Positions 19,548 to 28,757 of a stretch of DNA of 64,000 bases are shown here, one piece after another. How positions within the stretch are numbered: position 1 is the first letter of the stretch; each line of letters opens with the position of its first letter. The position numbers and the translations under genes were made by a program. The stretch is taken from the NCBI RefSeq assembly GCF_001316435.1, contig NZ_JXLL01000001.1:558001-622000 (forward strand). Reading direction: 5' to 3'. Below the pieces are notes generated by a model. It worked only from the letters and a program-made list of their open reading frames with translations. It had not been told where the DNA came from and did not search any database. The DNA comes from Caloranaerobacter sp. TR13. GTDB taxonomy: Bacteria > Bacillota > Clostridia > Tissierellales > Thermohalobacteraceae.

Positions 19548-19575
19548 ATTATATAATTTCTAACTTTGGTGTCAA
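19548..19575 (-). promoter_or_regulatory. Sigma-A promoter of mtnN-aroF
   Basis: A perfect TTGACA at 19570-19575 and a perfect TATAAT at 19548-19553 are separated by 16 bases. The predicted start is near 19541, and the ribosome binding site GGAGGA precedes the ATG at 19504. Confidence 0.85.
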
Positions 19576-19629
19576 GTATGTAAAGCCTTTTAAAAACAAA
19601 ATCTTTTATTCATTATGCCTTATGTGTTT

Positions 19630-19663
19630 AAAAAGGGCTTGTATGTTAATTACATACAAACCC
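19630..19663 (-). terminator. Intrinsic terminator of ileS
   Basis: A 12-bp stem (19635-19646 with 19652-19663, one G-T pair) and a 5-nt loop are followed on the minus strand by five T. Confidence 0.85.
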
Positions 19664-19671
19664 TCCATTTA

Positions 19672-22446
19672 CTATTCTAAATTAGCCACACATTTTGCAC
19701 AAATCGTTGGATGTTCTGGGCTTTCACCAACTGTCTCACTAAATGTCCAACATCTCTCACATTTTTGCCCTGGTGCCTGTTCAACAACTATTTTAATTTC
19801 ATTATTTTCTCCTGCAGTATAATCTCCATCAACTTCCATATCTTCATTTACTTCTACCTTTGAAACAATCAAAATCTCTGATAATTTTCCGTCTATACTC
19901 TTTAAGAATTCATAATCTTCACCACTAGCATAAATCTTAACCAAAGCATTTAGTGAATGTCCTATTATTTTTTGGCTTCTTGCTATTTCTAAAGCCTTTG
20001 TTATATCTTCTCTATAAGTAATAATCTTGTTCCATTTACTTTCTATAGTTTCATTATAATATTCTGCTTTTGGCTCAGGCCAATCTGTTAAATGTATACT
20101 AACAGCATCTTCACCTTTAACAAACTGCCATATCTCTTCAGCTGTAAAAGGTATTATTGGTGCTATCATCTTAACTAATGCTTTAAGAATTATATCAATT
20201 GTAGTTTGAGCAGCTCTTCTTGATTTTGAATCACTTTTTAGTGTATATAATCTATCTTTTAATACATCTAAATAGAAGCTACTCATGTCTACAACACAGA
20301 AATTATGAATAGCATGATAAATCACATGGAAATCATAGCTATCATAAGCCTTTGTCACTTTTTCAATCAATCTATTAAGCTTTATCAAAGCCCATTTATC
20401 CATTTCTAAAAGTTCATCATAGCTAACTGCATCTTTTTCTGGTTCAAAGTCATATAAATTCCCTAAAATATATCTTGCTGTATTTCTAATCTTTCTATAA
20501 ACCTCAGACATCTGCTTGAGTATCTCATTTGACATTCTTATATCTGACTTATAATCTGAAGATGACACCCATAGTCTTAATATATCTGCTCCATATTTAT
20601 TTATTACTTCTAGTGGGTCAACACCATTTCCTAATGACTTAGACATTTTTTTGCCTTCACCATCTACTATCATACCATGAGTTATTACACTTTTATATGG
20701 TGAAGTTCCTTTAGTGGCTATAGCTGTTAAAAGTGATGATTGGAACCAACCTCTATACTGATCATTTCCTTCTAAATATAAATCTGCTGGATATGTTAAT
20801 TCTTCATATTCTTCAATAACAGATTTATGGCTAGAACCAGAATCAAACCATACATCCATTATATCCATTTCCTTTTTGAATTTAGTGCATCCACATTCAC
20901 ACTCTATATTCTCTGGAAGTAATTCATTTGCTTCTAGCTCATACCAAGCATTAGAACCTTTTTCTCTAAATATTGAAGAAACCTTTGCTATAGTCTCTTC
21001 ATTTATTAATTCCTTACCACATTCTTCACAGTAAAAGATAGGTATTGGTACCCCCCAGATTCTCTGTCTTGAGATACACCAATCATTTCTATCCTTAATC
21101 ATATTAATGATTCTCTCTTCACCCCAGCCAGGTATCCATTCAACTTTCTTTGCAGCCTCAATTGCTTCATTTTTAAATGCATCAACTGAAGCAAACCATT
21201 GTTCAGTCGCTCTAAAAATAACTGGGCCTTTACATCTCCAACAATGTGGATAAGAGTGTGTAATATCATTTCTAGCAATTAAATGACCACTTTCTTCTAA
21301 ATCATTAAGTATTACTTTGTTTGCTTTTGCATAATATAAACCTTCATATTTTCCTGCTTTATCAGTAAAATGTCCTTTATTATCTACAGGATTCAATACT
21401 CCTAAATTATATTTTTGTCCAATCAAGAAGTCTTCTTGACCATGTCCTGGTGCTGTATGAACACATCCAGTACCTGCATCTAATGTTACATGATCACCTA
21501 ATATAACAACTGACTCTCTTTCAATAAAAGGATGCTTAGTTTTCATATATTCTAACATTTTACCACTGAAATCAGCTAATATTTCATATTCCTCAATGCC
21601 TATTTCTTTTGTCACCTTTTCAACCAATTCTTTAGCTATAACATAAACCTCATTGTTAACTTTTATCAGTGAATACTCAAACTCTGGCCCAACAGAAATA
21701 GCTAAGTTAGCAGGTAATGTCCATGGTGTTGTTGTCCAAATTACAAAATAAACATTTTCTAAATTATCTACGTAGTCTTTGAATAAACCCTTGTCATCTA
21801 CAAGCTCAAATTTTACATAAATAGATGGTGATACTTTATCTTTATATTCTATTTCAGCTTCTGCTAGAGCAGTTTCACAACTTGGACACCAATAAACTGG
21901 TTTTAATCCCTTATATATATATCCCTTATTAGCCATTTCTCCAAATATTTCTATCTGGTGGGCTTCGTATTCAGGTTTCAAAGTTAAGTATGGGTTATCC
22001 CAATCACCTGTTACACCTAAACGCTTAAATTGCTCTTTTTGTTTTTCCACTTGACTTAATGCATAATCTCTACACTTATTTCTAAATTCAACTGGTGAAA
22101 CTTCTTTCACACTTAAACCTAGCTCTTTTATTGCTCTTAATTCAATTGGCAAACCATGAGTATCCCACCCTGGAATATATGGTGCATAAAAACCTCTTAA
22201 CGTTTTATATCTAATTATTATATCCTTAAGAATCTTATTTAAGGTATGGCCAAGATGTATATCTCCATTTGCATAAGGTGGACCATCATGTAAAATAAAG
22301 CTTTTATTTCCCTTATTCTTTTCAAGGCTTTTATTGTAGATATCTTCTTCATACCACTTTTCTAAAATATTAGGCTCTCTTTTTGGTAGATTAGCTCTCA
22401 TTGGAAATTCTGTTTTTGGTAAATTCAATGTTTTACTATAATCCAT
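19672..22446 (-). CDS. ileS: Isoleucyl-tRNA synthetase
   Basis: A 924-residue class I synthetase. The HIGH-type motif HLGHTLNK lies at 64-71, the KMSKS loop near 595, and the editing domain contains WTTTPWTLPAN. The C-terminal zinc finger is complete (CERCW then CAKC). I place the start at the ATG at 22446 (MDYSKTLNLP), preceded by AGGAGGTG. A longer reading would begin inside the T-box terminator. Expression is controlled by the upstream Ile T-box leader. divIVA lies just upstream of the promoter, the normal Firmicute order. Confidence 0.97.
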   Translation of the reverse strand: MDYSKTLNLPKTEFPMRANLPKREPNILEKWYEEDIYNKSLEKNKGNKSFILHDGPPYANGDIHLGHTLNKILKDIIIRYKTLRGFYAPYIPGWDTHGLPIELRAIKELGLSVKEVSPVEFRNKCRDYALSQVEKQKEQFKRLGVTGDWDNPYLTLKPEYEAHQIEIFGEMANKGYIYKGLKPVYWCPSCETALAEAEIEYKDKVSPSIYVKFELVDDKGLFKDYVDNLENVYFVIWTTTPWTLPANLAISVGPEFEYSLIKVNNEVYVIAKELVEKVTKEIGIEEYEILADFSGKMLEYMKTKHPFIERESVVILGDHVTLDAGTGCVHTAPGHGQEDFLIGQKYNLGVLNPVDNKGHFTDKAGKYEGLYYAKANKVILNDLEESGHLIARNDITHSYPHCWRCKGPVIFRATEQWFASVDAFKNEAIEAAKKVEWIPGWGEERIINMIKDRNDWCISRQRIWGVPIPIFYCEECGKELINEETIAKVSSIFREKGSNAWYELEANELLPENIECECGCTKFKKEMDIMDVWFDSGSSHKSVIEEYEELTYPADLYLEGNDQYRGWFQSSLLTAIATKGTSPYKSVITHGMIVDGEGKKMSKSLGNGVDPLEVINKYGADILRLWVSSSDYKSDIRMSNEILKQMSEVYRKIRNTARYILGNLYDFEPEKDAVSYDELLEMDKWALIKLNRLIEKVTKAYDSYDFHVIYHAIHNFCVVDMSSFYLDVLKDRLYTLKSDSKSRRAAQTTIDIILKALVKMIAPIIPFTAEEIWQFVKGEDAVSIHLTDWPEPKAEYYNETIESKWNKIITYREDITKALEIARSQKIIGHSLNALVKIYASGEDYEFLKSIDGKLSEILIVSKVEVNEDMEVDGDYTAGENNEIKIVVEQAPGQKCERCWTFSETVGESPEHPTICAKCVANLE

Positions 22447-22508
22447 CCTAACACCTCCTATATATTTTCGTATTATTTTAACTAAGATGCGTCGTCGTTT
22501 ATACAAAA

Positions 22509-22725
22509 CAAAAAACTTCATCCCAATGGGACGAAGTTACTCCGCGTTACCACCCAAATTACCATAAATGGTCTCTCATTCAAATAACGGATTACCGGAA
22601 CCCCCTACTCAATTCGAAGGTCAACTCCAGGGTGATTTTCATTAAAGCAGGATTACTAGCTTCCACCAACCGCTAGCTCTCTTGAAATCCCACAATAACT
22701 ACTCTCCCTTTCATAGTCTTTATCT
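22509..22725 (-). ncRNA. T-box riboswitch leader of ileS (specifier AUC, isoleucine)
   Basis: The leader contains the AG box GGGAGAGTAG (22700-22709), a stem I with specifier AUC at 22634-22636 followed by ACC, the conserved T-box TGGGTGGTAACGCGG at 22542-22556, and a terminator at 22509-22538 with a T run. The specifier matches the downstream isoleucyl-tRNA synthetase. Uncharged tRNA-Ile pairing with the T-box UGG would favour the antiterminator. This region accounts for most of the 345 bases between ileS and divIVA. Confidence 0.95.
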
Positions 22726-22743
22726 ATATCAAATTTTAAAGAT

Positions 22744-22772
22744 ATTATATATTATTAACTAAAATTCGTCAA
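22744..22772 (-). promoter_or_regulatory. Sigma-A promoter of the ileS T-box leader
   Basis: TTGACG at 22767-22772 and a perfect TATAAT at 22744-22749 are separated by 17 bases. The predicted start near 22737 precedes the first T-box stem. Confidence 0.85.
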
Positions 22773-22791
22773 TATTAACAATTATTTTTGA

Positions 22792-23250
22792 TTATTTCGC
22801 ATCTATTTCATTAAAAAACATATCTACAGTTTCTAATTGTGAATTTAACAAAGTCTTAAACCTAGTTTTAAAAACTAGTAATTCTTTTCTAATTTCTTCA
22901 TATTTTTTCTGTATTTTAACAACTTCATTGTGTGCATCTTCAATAATCTTCCTTGCATTTTCTTCTGCTTCTTTTATAATAAGCTCTGCTTCTTTTCGAG
23001 CATTATGACTAACTTCTTCAGCAGTATTTTGAGCTACAACTAATGTATTCTGTAGTGTCTTTTCTATATTCTTATAATGTTCAATCCTCTCATTCAATAC
23101 AGAAATTTTATCTTTGAGCTCAATATTCTCTTTATAAAGTTTTTCATAATCGACAGTAATTTCATCTAAAAAACTATCAACTTCTGTTTCCTTATATCCT
23201 CTTATACTTCTACTAAACTCTTTGTTTTGAATATCTAAAGGTGTTAACAT
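22792..23250 (-). CDS. divIVA: Cell-division protein DivIVA
   Basis: A 152-residue coiled-coil protein. The N-terminal membrane-binding domain is recognised by MLTPLDIQNKEFSRSIRGYKETEVDSFLDEI, and a long coiled-coil rich in Glu, Lys and Ala runs from about 35 to 140. DivIVA recognises curved membrane at septa and poles and guides division or chromosome anchoring. It starts at ATG after GGAGGTTAG. It lies at the end of the yggS-sepF-yggT-ylmH-divIVA group. Confidence 0.95.
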   Translation of the reverse strand: MLTPLDIQNKEFSRSIRGYKETEVDSFLDEITVDYEKLYKENIELKDKISVLNERIEHYKNIEKTLQNTLVVAQNTAEEVSHNARKEAELIIKEAEENARKIIEDAHNEVVKIQKKYEEIRKELLVFKTRFKTLLNSQLETVDMFFNEIDAK

Positions 23251-23263
23251 AATCTAACCTCCA

Positions 23264-24052
23264 CTATGCATATATTTTTATAATTAATTTATACCTTCCT
23301 TTTTTCGTTTTTCCCGAATTCTTATAAATTAAAAACCTGCCCTTACCTTTTACAGAAATTATATCAGCCTCATCAACTAAACGAAATGGCTGTTTTATTG
23401 GTTCCCAATTAACTTTGACTCTGTTTTGATTAAAATAGATTAAACACTTTGATCTTGAAATATCGTATACTGCACTAATAACATTATCCACTCTTAACGA
23501 GCTTACAGTAACGTATTTTTCTATATATTCTATTTTTCCTTGCTTTACTTCACTTAAGTTTATTTCTTCAACTTGTACACTTTGGTTACCAACTTTACTC
23601 AAATTTAGTTTAATAAAATCCAAAATTTCCTTATGTAATACTATTTGCGTAAAATCATCATGTAAATATATATCACCAATTTTTTCTCTTTTAATCCCTA
23701 ATCCCAATATAGAACCTAAATAGTCTCTATGATTTAGTTTTTTCTTAAAGTTACCAATTATCTTAATTGAACCAATAGGATTTTCAATATCCTTCTTATT
23801 TAAATAAAAAGGATATATTATAATAGATTTCCTTTCTGCCTCTTTAAGACCACCCTCTTCAAAATAATTTAAATCAGAAAATCTATTAAGTATTGAATTG
23901 CTTAACCTTCTTTGATAGGGATCTAAAAAGTCAGTATATACAATTTCATGATTTTTCAATACCTTTTCAATCTTATCTAAAATTTTCCTCATAATTATTA
24001 TTTGTTCTGGGTCTTTAATATGTTCTAAATATTTTGCTTTGTTCAAAAACAT
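23264..24052 (-). CDS. YlmH-family S4-domain RNA-binding protein
   Basis: A 262-residue protein of the YlmH family. A C-terminal S4 RNA-binding domain occupies about 183-250 (SSLRVDNVISAVYDISRSKCLIYFNQNRVKVNW). The upstream domain contains a segment RDYLGSILGLGIKREKIGDI typical of the family. YlmH has been connected with ribosome quality control and with cell division genes by neighbourhood. It sits between yggT and divIVA as in Bacillus and Streptococcus. Confidence 0.92.
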   Translation of the reverse strand: MFLNKAKYLEHIKDPEQIIIMRKILDKIEKVLKNHEIVYTDFLDPYQRRLSNSILNRFSDLNYFEEGGLKEAERKSIIIYPFYLNKKDIENPIGSIKIIGNFKKKLNHRDYLGSILGLGIKREKIGDIYLHDDFTQIVLHKEILDFIKLNLSKVGNQSVQVEEINLSEVKQGKIEYIEKYVTVSSLRVDNVISAVYDISRSKCLIYFNQNRVKVNWEPIKQPFRLVDEADIISVKGKGRFLIYKNSGKTKKGRYKLIIKIYA

Positions 24053-24068
24053 GACATCACCTATCTAG

Positions 24069-24332
24069 TTATAAAATAGCTCTTAAAATATAAGATAGTA
24101 AGTCTAAGAATAAAAATGCTAACAATGGAGAAAAATCTATCATACCTGTGTTAATACCTAATTTATTTATTAAATTCCTGAAAGGAGCTAAAATAGGCTC
24201 TGTAATTTGATAAATAAAATTAAACAGAGGATTACTTAAATCTCTAATTATAAAAGACATAAAAATCCTTACTAAAATCAATGTTTCTATTAAGTTTATA
24301 AATATGTCTATAGATCTTTCTAAAACCCACAT
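24069..24332 (-). CDS. YggT-family membrane protein
   Basis: About 87 residues with two hydrophobic segments (about 7-28 and 58-85) and the family signature PLFNFIYQITEPILAPFRNLI between them. Its function is unknown, but in Gram-positive bacteria it is linked to septum placement by its constant position next to sepF and divIVA. I chose the ATG at 24332, with GAGGTG 7 bases before; a GTG nine bases earlier is embedded in that site. Confidence 0.88.
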   Translation of the reverse strand: MWVLERSIDIFINLIETLILVRIFMSFIIRDLSNPLFNFIYQITEPILAPFRNLINKLGINTGMIDFSPLLAFLFLDLLSYILRAIL

Positions 24333-24350
24333 ATTCAACACCTCTTTTAA

Positions 24351-24797
24351 CTATCTTTGCCAAGGAAATAGCCCTTTATTTTTCAATTGTTCTTTTATAT
24401 TTCCATTTATCTCTACATTATTAGGAGCTAAAATAAAGATATCCTTTGCAACTTTCTGAATAATACCTTCTAAAGCATAAATAGCTCCATTTAAAAAGTC
24501 AAAAATTTGTCTCTTATTCTCGGTATCCATATTTTCTAGATTAATAACTACTGTTTTTCTATTTTTTATATCCTCGATAATCTTAGGTGCATCTTCATAT
24601 TTCTTTGGTTCGTGTATCATTAATTTCATAGATGAATTTGTATGTATGCTTACAATTCTATTGTTAACACGTTTTTTTACAGGTAAATCTTCTTCAATAA
24701 ATGGATCTATTGGCTCATCTACTACATCTTCTTCAAAATCATCTAAGCCAATTATATATTTAAATTTATTAATAATATTACTGTTTTTATTTGACAT
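24351..24797 (-). CDS. sepF: Cell-division protein SepF
   Basis: A 148-residue protein with an N-terminal amphipathic segment (MSNKNSNIINKFKYIIGL), an acidic linker, and the C-terminal SepF core: KYEDAPKIIEDIKNRKTVVINLENMD, RQIFDFLNGAIYALEG and DIFILAPNNVEI. SepF ties FtsZ filaments to the membrane. The neighbouring yggS upstream and yggT downstream form the usual ylm order. Confidence 0.95.
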   Translation of the reverse strand: MSNKNSNIINKFKYIIGLDDFEEDVVDEPIDPFIEEDLPVKKRVNNRIVSIHTNSSMKLMIHEPKKYEDAPKIIEDIKNRKTVVINLENMDTENKRQIFDFLNGAIYALEGIIQKVAKDIFILAPNNVEINGNIKEQLKNKGLFPWQR

Positions 24798-24811
24798 TAT
24801 AATAATACCCC

Positions 24812-25504
24812 CTAATAATTTCTTTCTCCAAAAATTCCTGTACCTATTCTAACCATGTTAGAACCTTCTTCAATTGCAATTTTATAATCATTAGTCATTC
24901 CCATTGATAAATACTTCATCTCTACATTTGGATATCCTCGTTTTTTAAGCTCCTCAGAAAGTTCTTTTAACTGTCTAAAAACATATCTAACTTTTTCTGG
25001 ATTTTCTGCATAAGGAGCAATCGTCATAAGACCTTTTATCTTTATTTTAGTATATTTTATAATTTCTTCAACAAAAGGAATAACTGCATCACCATAAAGT
25101 CCATACTTTGTTTCTTCTTCTGCTATATTTACCTGAATCAATGCATTAACAAAAATATTATATTGCTCTGCTCTTTTCTGTAGTTCATTTGCTAAAGATA
25201 ACCTATCTAATGAATGTATCAAGTCTATTTTATCAATAATATATTTAACTTTATTGGTTTGTAAATGTCCTATCATATGCCATACAGGACTATCTTTAAT
25301 CAAATCATATTTCCTTATAATTTCCTGAACTCTACTTTCTCCAACATTATTGATTCCCAACTTTATTGCTTCATTCATCACATCAACATCTACAGTCTTA
25401 GTAACAGCAATTAGTGTTATATCCTCTAAACTTCTACCAGTTTTCGAAGCCGCTTCTTCAATATTTTTATATACTTCTTCTAAATTTGCTTTTATATTAA
25501 TTAT
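24812..25504 (-). CDS. YggS/YlmE-family PLP homeostasis protein with a non-canonical start codon
   Basis: About 230 residues. The reading frame is conserved from NIKANLEEVYKNIEEAA onward, and the PLP-binding Lys lies in LIAVTKTVD. NVGESRVQEI, HMIGHLQTNK and SMGMTNDYKIAI follow. The first ATG/GTG/TTG in this frame is a GTG at 25381, which lies after the PLP Lys and would remove about 40 conserved residues. A good AAGGAGG at 25513-25519 is followed in frame only by ATT (25510), ATA (25504) and ATT (25501). I take ATA at 25504 (8-base spacing). The family binds pyridoxal phosphate and affects B6 balance. It follows the HlyD-like gene by 15 bases. Confidence 0.82.
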   Translation of the reverse strand: MINIKANLEEVYKNIEEAASKTGRSLEDITLIAVTKTVDVDVMNEAIKLGINNVGESRVQEIIRKYDLIKDSPVWHMIGHLQTNKVKYIIDKIDLIHSLDRLSLANELQKRAEQYNIFVNALIQVNIAEEETKYGLYGDAVIPFVEEIIKYTKIKIKGLMTIAPYAENPEKVRYVFRQLKELSEELKKRGYPNVEMKYLSMGMTNDYKIAIEEGSNMVRIGTGIFGERNY

Positions 25505-25519
25505 TTTAATCGCCTCCTT

Positions 25520-26833
25520 CTAATCTATAATCTGTCCTTCTTTAACTTTCTTACCATTAACAAATACTTCATCAAAAACAGAAATTGTATATCTTTTTTC
25601 ATAATTCCCATTAATATTTATTTCAATTTTTCCTCTATCACCAGCTTTAATTTTACTTCCTTCATCTACAATTATATATTTATCATTCTGTCCTATTATT
25701 TTCACAGGTTTAAATTTCACGATATTACTTATATCTTTAATATATACTCCATCTATTCCATCCTTTTTTATTACTGCACTTTTAGGTATTTTTAATCCAT
25801 AATAAGTATCAGTAATTATCTCAACATCAGCATATCTTTCATTATAAAACTTATATAGATAACTATCAAATTCAAATATTACTATATGCTCATTACTACC
25901 TTTATTTACTTTATAGACCTTTCCCTTTATTTTTTCATTTTTTTCTATAAACTTTATATATACATCTTTTCCTTCATTTAATCTATCTATACTACTCTCA
26001 GACATTAGTTTTACTACAAGGTACCATTTATAATTGTCTGTTATTTTAAAGATTGGTTCACCTAAAGTAACTTCCCAATCATTATTGACTTTATGAATAT
26101 TCCTTTCTATAATCCTAAACTTATCAGGAGTAAAATTCGATAAACTCTTTAAGTTGTATATTTCTTCCAACCCATCAATAGTATAACTTACTATACCACA
26201 ATTTTTTGAATAATAATTTGCTTTTGCATTTTTTAATCTATCCTGTAAGTTTTTACGCATTTCATATAGTTTGTCCAAGTCATTAGCTATTAACGAATTG
26301 TTACCAAATAAATTCGAACGTTTATCTAAATCCGATTTTAGCTCTCTTGTTACTTGGTTTATTTTTGTAAAATCACCTTCTAAAATATTTTTTCTCAAAA
26401 TATCTATTTTTTCATCTATAAAAATCTGATTTTTTTCTATATCATTTGAAAATATCTCATGCGTTTTAAGCTTATTATTTAACTCTTTAATTCTTTCATT
26501 TATAACATTCAATTCTTCAGCTATTTTATTAGCATTATCAGATGATACTACTTGTCCTATTAAAGTACCTAATCCAACCTTCTCACCTTCATTTTGGGTG
26601 AAAATAATTTTACCATTAGTTGTCGCCCTATACACAACTTCATCTTTAAATATAATCCCTTTAGCCTTTTCAAATACATCAATACTACCTTCTTCAACTA
26701 ATACCGTAGCTGAATTTGTTACACTAAACGTCGGTAACATTCTTAATAATAAATAAACTATTACAACTATTACCAAGCCAAATCTAAATCTTTTTCTTCT
26801 TATTCTTTTTTGTTTTCTTTTATCTTTAGTCAT
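25520..26833 (-). CDS. HlyD-like membrane fusion / periplasmic adaptor protein
   Basis: A 437-residue protein with a highly basic N-terminus (KDKRKQKRIRRKRFRF), one transmembrane segment (about 18-33), a lipoyl-like beta hairpin region (TTNGKIIFTQNEGEKVGLGTLIGQVV, about 69-94), a coiled-coil (about 98-200) and a C-terminal beta domain. This layout matches adaptor proteins of the HlyD type. No transporter gene is adjacent. Clostridia often carry such a gene upstream of yggS-sepF, which suggests a role at the envelope or septum, but that is inference. Confidence 0.75.
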   Translation of the reverse strand: MTKDKRKQKRIRRKRFRFGLVIVVIVYLLLRMLPTFSVTNSATVLVEEGSIDVFEKAKGIIFKDEVVYRATTNGKIIFTQNEGEKVGLGTLIGQVVSSDNANKIAEELNVINERIKELNNKLKTHEIFSNDIEKNQIFIDEKIDILRKNILEGDFTKINQVTRELKSDLDKRSNLFGNNSLIANDLDKLYEMRKNLQDRLKNAKANYYSKNCGIVSYTIDGLEEIYNLKSLSNFTPDKFRIIERNIHKVNNDWEVTLGEPIFKITDNYKWYLVVKLMSESSIDRLNEGKDVYIKFIEKNEKIKGKVYKVNKGSNEHIVIFEFDSYLYKFYNERYADVEIITDTYYGLKIPKSAVIKKDGIDGVYIKDISNIVKFKPVKIIGQNDKYIIVDEGSKIKAGDRGKIEININGNYEKRYTISVFDEVFVNGKKVKEGQIID

Positions 26834-26982
26834 GATATCACCACACTAAAACTTTATATTATATTTCTTCATTTTTTAAGATTTTCCTTCATTATTTTAA
26901 CAATAAGCGTTATTCATATGCAAATACAACTAAAGACCTATTTCTGTTTGTAAATCAAGTATATCATAATTCCTACATCAAC

Positions 26983-27011
26983 TTTACAAATTCTAAAAAA
27001 ATGTGTATAAT
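26983..27011 (+). promoter_or_regulatory. Sigma-A promoter of tRNA-Pro
   Basis: TTTACA at 26983-26988 and a perfect TATAAT at 27006-27011 are separated by 17 bases. The predicted start near 27018 is a few bases before the mature tRNA. Confidence 0.85.
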
Positions 27012-27023
27012 ATGTATTACTTT

Positions 27024-27101
27024 CGGGATGTAGCGCAGCTTGGTTAGCGCACAAGTCTGGGGGACTTGAGGTCGCTGGTTCGAATCCAGTCATCCCGACC
27101 A
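27024..27101 (+). tRNA. tRNA-Pro, anticodon GGG
   Basis: A full cloverleaf can be folded: 7-bp acceptor CGGGATG with CATCCCG, D-stem GCGC/GCGC, anticodon stem CAAGT/ACTTG with loop CTGGGGG (anticodon GGG), T-arm with TTCGAAT, and an encoded CCA end. It is read from its own promoter and converges on spoIVA. The GGG anticodon decodes CCC and CCU. Confidence 0.95.
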
Positions 27102-27107
27102 TTTTCG

Positions 27108-27150
27108 TGCAAAATAAACGGGAAGGTTTTACCTTCCCGTTTATTTTGCA
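27108..27150. terminator. Bidirectional terminator between tRNA-Pro and spoIVA
   Basis: A perfect 19-bp stem (27108-27126 with 27132-27150) has a 5-nt loop. The arms carry A- and T-rich ends in both directions, so it can end the tRNA transcript on the plus strand and the spoIVA transcript on the minus strand. Confidence 0.85.
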
Positions 27151-27176
27151 ATCCATATGTCTATATCATAATCTTA

Positions 27177-28655
27177 TTATATTATGATACAGATTAGTCC
27201 TCCACTGCCTTCATTTACAATGCGCTGAAGAGTTTTCTGAATTTTAGCTCTTGCATCATCAGGCATCATATTGAGCTTACTTTGAAGTTGCTCTTTTACC
27301 AAGTCATGTAGTGACTTACCAAACATATTTGATTCCCAAATTTTTGAAGGATCATTTTCAAACTCATCTAATAAATATTTTAGTAGTTCTTCACTCTGCT
27401 TCTCTGTTCCAATGATTGGTGATACTTCAGTTGTTATATCTGCTCTAATTAAATGTAAACTCGGTGCATTTGCACGTAGTTTAACTCCAAATCTATTACC
27501 TTGCCTGAAAATTTCAGGTTCATATAATTCTAATTCTTCTAGGCTAGGAGGTACTAATCCGTATCCTTTCTCTCTTACATCTTTTAACGCACTTTCTATT
27601 TTATCATATTCTTTCTTAGATTTAGCCAGCTTAGAAATTAAACCTAATAACTGATGTTCTCCAACTATTTTATAACCTGTTATTTCGCTTATTACATCAT
27701 ACAATAAATCATTTTCAACATCCATTTCAATATTAGCTATTCCTTCACCTAAATTAATTTCAGATATAGTTGCATTTTTAATAGCTTCACAATCTATAAA
27801 CTTATCTAACGTATTTGTGATATCGCTAATTCGGTATAATTCTGTTACAGTTTCCTTAATTGAATTTAATATATTTTCACGTATCCAATGTTTACTCGAT
27901 AATCCTTCAACCCAACCAGGTAATTTAATATTAATTTCTCTTATTGGGAATTCTAGCAATACTTTCTCGAGAATATTATTCACATCTCCAATAGACATGT
28001 TTAAACAGTCTACTGCAATTACTGGTGTCTGATATTTTTCCTCTAAACTTTCTCTGAGCGCTATTGTGCTATCTAAATCTGGATGTCTTGAATTGAGTAA
28101 TATTACAAAAGGTTTATCGAGTTCTTTTAATTCGCTAATAACTCTTTCTTCAGCCTTAATATAATTAGATCTTTCAATATCTGTTATAGAACCATCAGTT
28201 GTTATAACTAATCCAATAGTAGAATGATCAGTTATAACTTTTCTAGTCCCTATTTCAGCAGCTTCTTCAAATGGTATCTCTTTTTCAAACCATGGTGTAG
28301 TAACCATTCTAGGCATATTATTTTCTTCGTGTCCTAAAGCTCCTTTTACTATATATCCTACACAATCTACCATTCTGACCCTAAATTTAACATTATCTTT
28401 CAAAGTTAATTCAACAGCTTCACTAGGAACAAATTTAGGTTCAGTTGTCATTATAGTTCTACCAGCACCACTTTGAGGTAATTCATCATTAGCTCTCTCT
28501 TTTCTATATGTATTATCTATATTTGGTATAACTAGTAATTCCATAAACCTTTTAATAAACGTTGATTTACCTGTTCTAACAGGTCCTACAACCCCAATAT
28601 ATATATCTCCATCTGTTCTTTCAGCAATATCTTTGTATATATCGAAATTCTTCAT
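27177..28655 (-). CDS. spoIVA: Stage IV sporulation protein A (spore-coat ATPase)
   Basis: A 492-residue protein with a TRAFAC-type ATPase domain: Walker A GPVRTGKST (24-32), then VRMVDCVGY, and a conserved C-terminal end. SpoIVA polymerises on the forespore surface and forms the base on which the coat is built. The ATG start follows GGGGGGAAAATGG. Its own sigma-E-like promoter lies about 100 bases upstream, and the gene is monocistronic: a terminator from gpsA precedes the promoter and another follows the gene. Confidence 0.97.
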   Translation of the reverse strand: MKNFDIYKDIAERTDGDIYIGVVGPVRTGKSTFIKRFMELLVIPNIDNTYRKERANDELPQSGAGRTIMTTEPKFVPSEAVELTLKDNVKFRVRMVDCVGYIVKGALGHEENNMPRMVTTPWFEKEIPFEEAAEIGTRKVITDHSTIGLVITTDGSITDIERSNYIKAEERVISELKELDKPFVILLNSRHPDLDSTIALRESLEEKYQTPVIAVDCLNMSIGDVNNILEKVLLEFPIREINIKLPGWVEGLSSKHWIRENILNSIKETVTELYRISDITNTLDKFIDCEAIKNATISEINLGEGIANIEMDVENDLLYDVISEITGYKIVGEHQLLGLISKLAKSKKEYDKIESALKDVREKGYGLVPPSLEELELYEPEIFRQGNRFGVKLRANAPSLHLIRADITTEVSPIIGTEKQSEELLKYLLDEFENDPSKIWESNMFGKSLHDLVKEQLQSKLNMMPDDARAKIQKTLQRIVNEGSGGLICIII

Positions 28656-28757
28656 CCATTTTCCCCCCTTTATATAATATATTGAAGAATCTCCATTTTT
28701 AGTATAGTTTTCCTTTTATAAAAAATATAAAGTTGGACTTAGTTCTTAACATTATAT

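Noticed and set aside
26938-27156. A 72-codon minus-strand frame covering the tRNA-Pro locus
   Set aside because: It is antisense to tRNA-Pro and its promoter and terminator. The MTGFEPATSS-like peptide is a well-known false gene call made from tRNA complement sequence.
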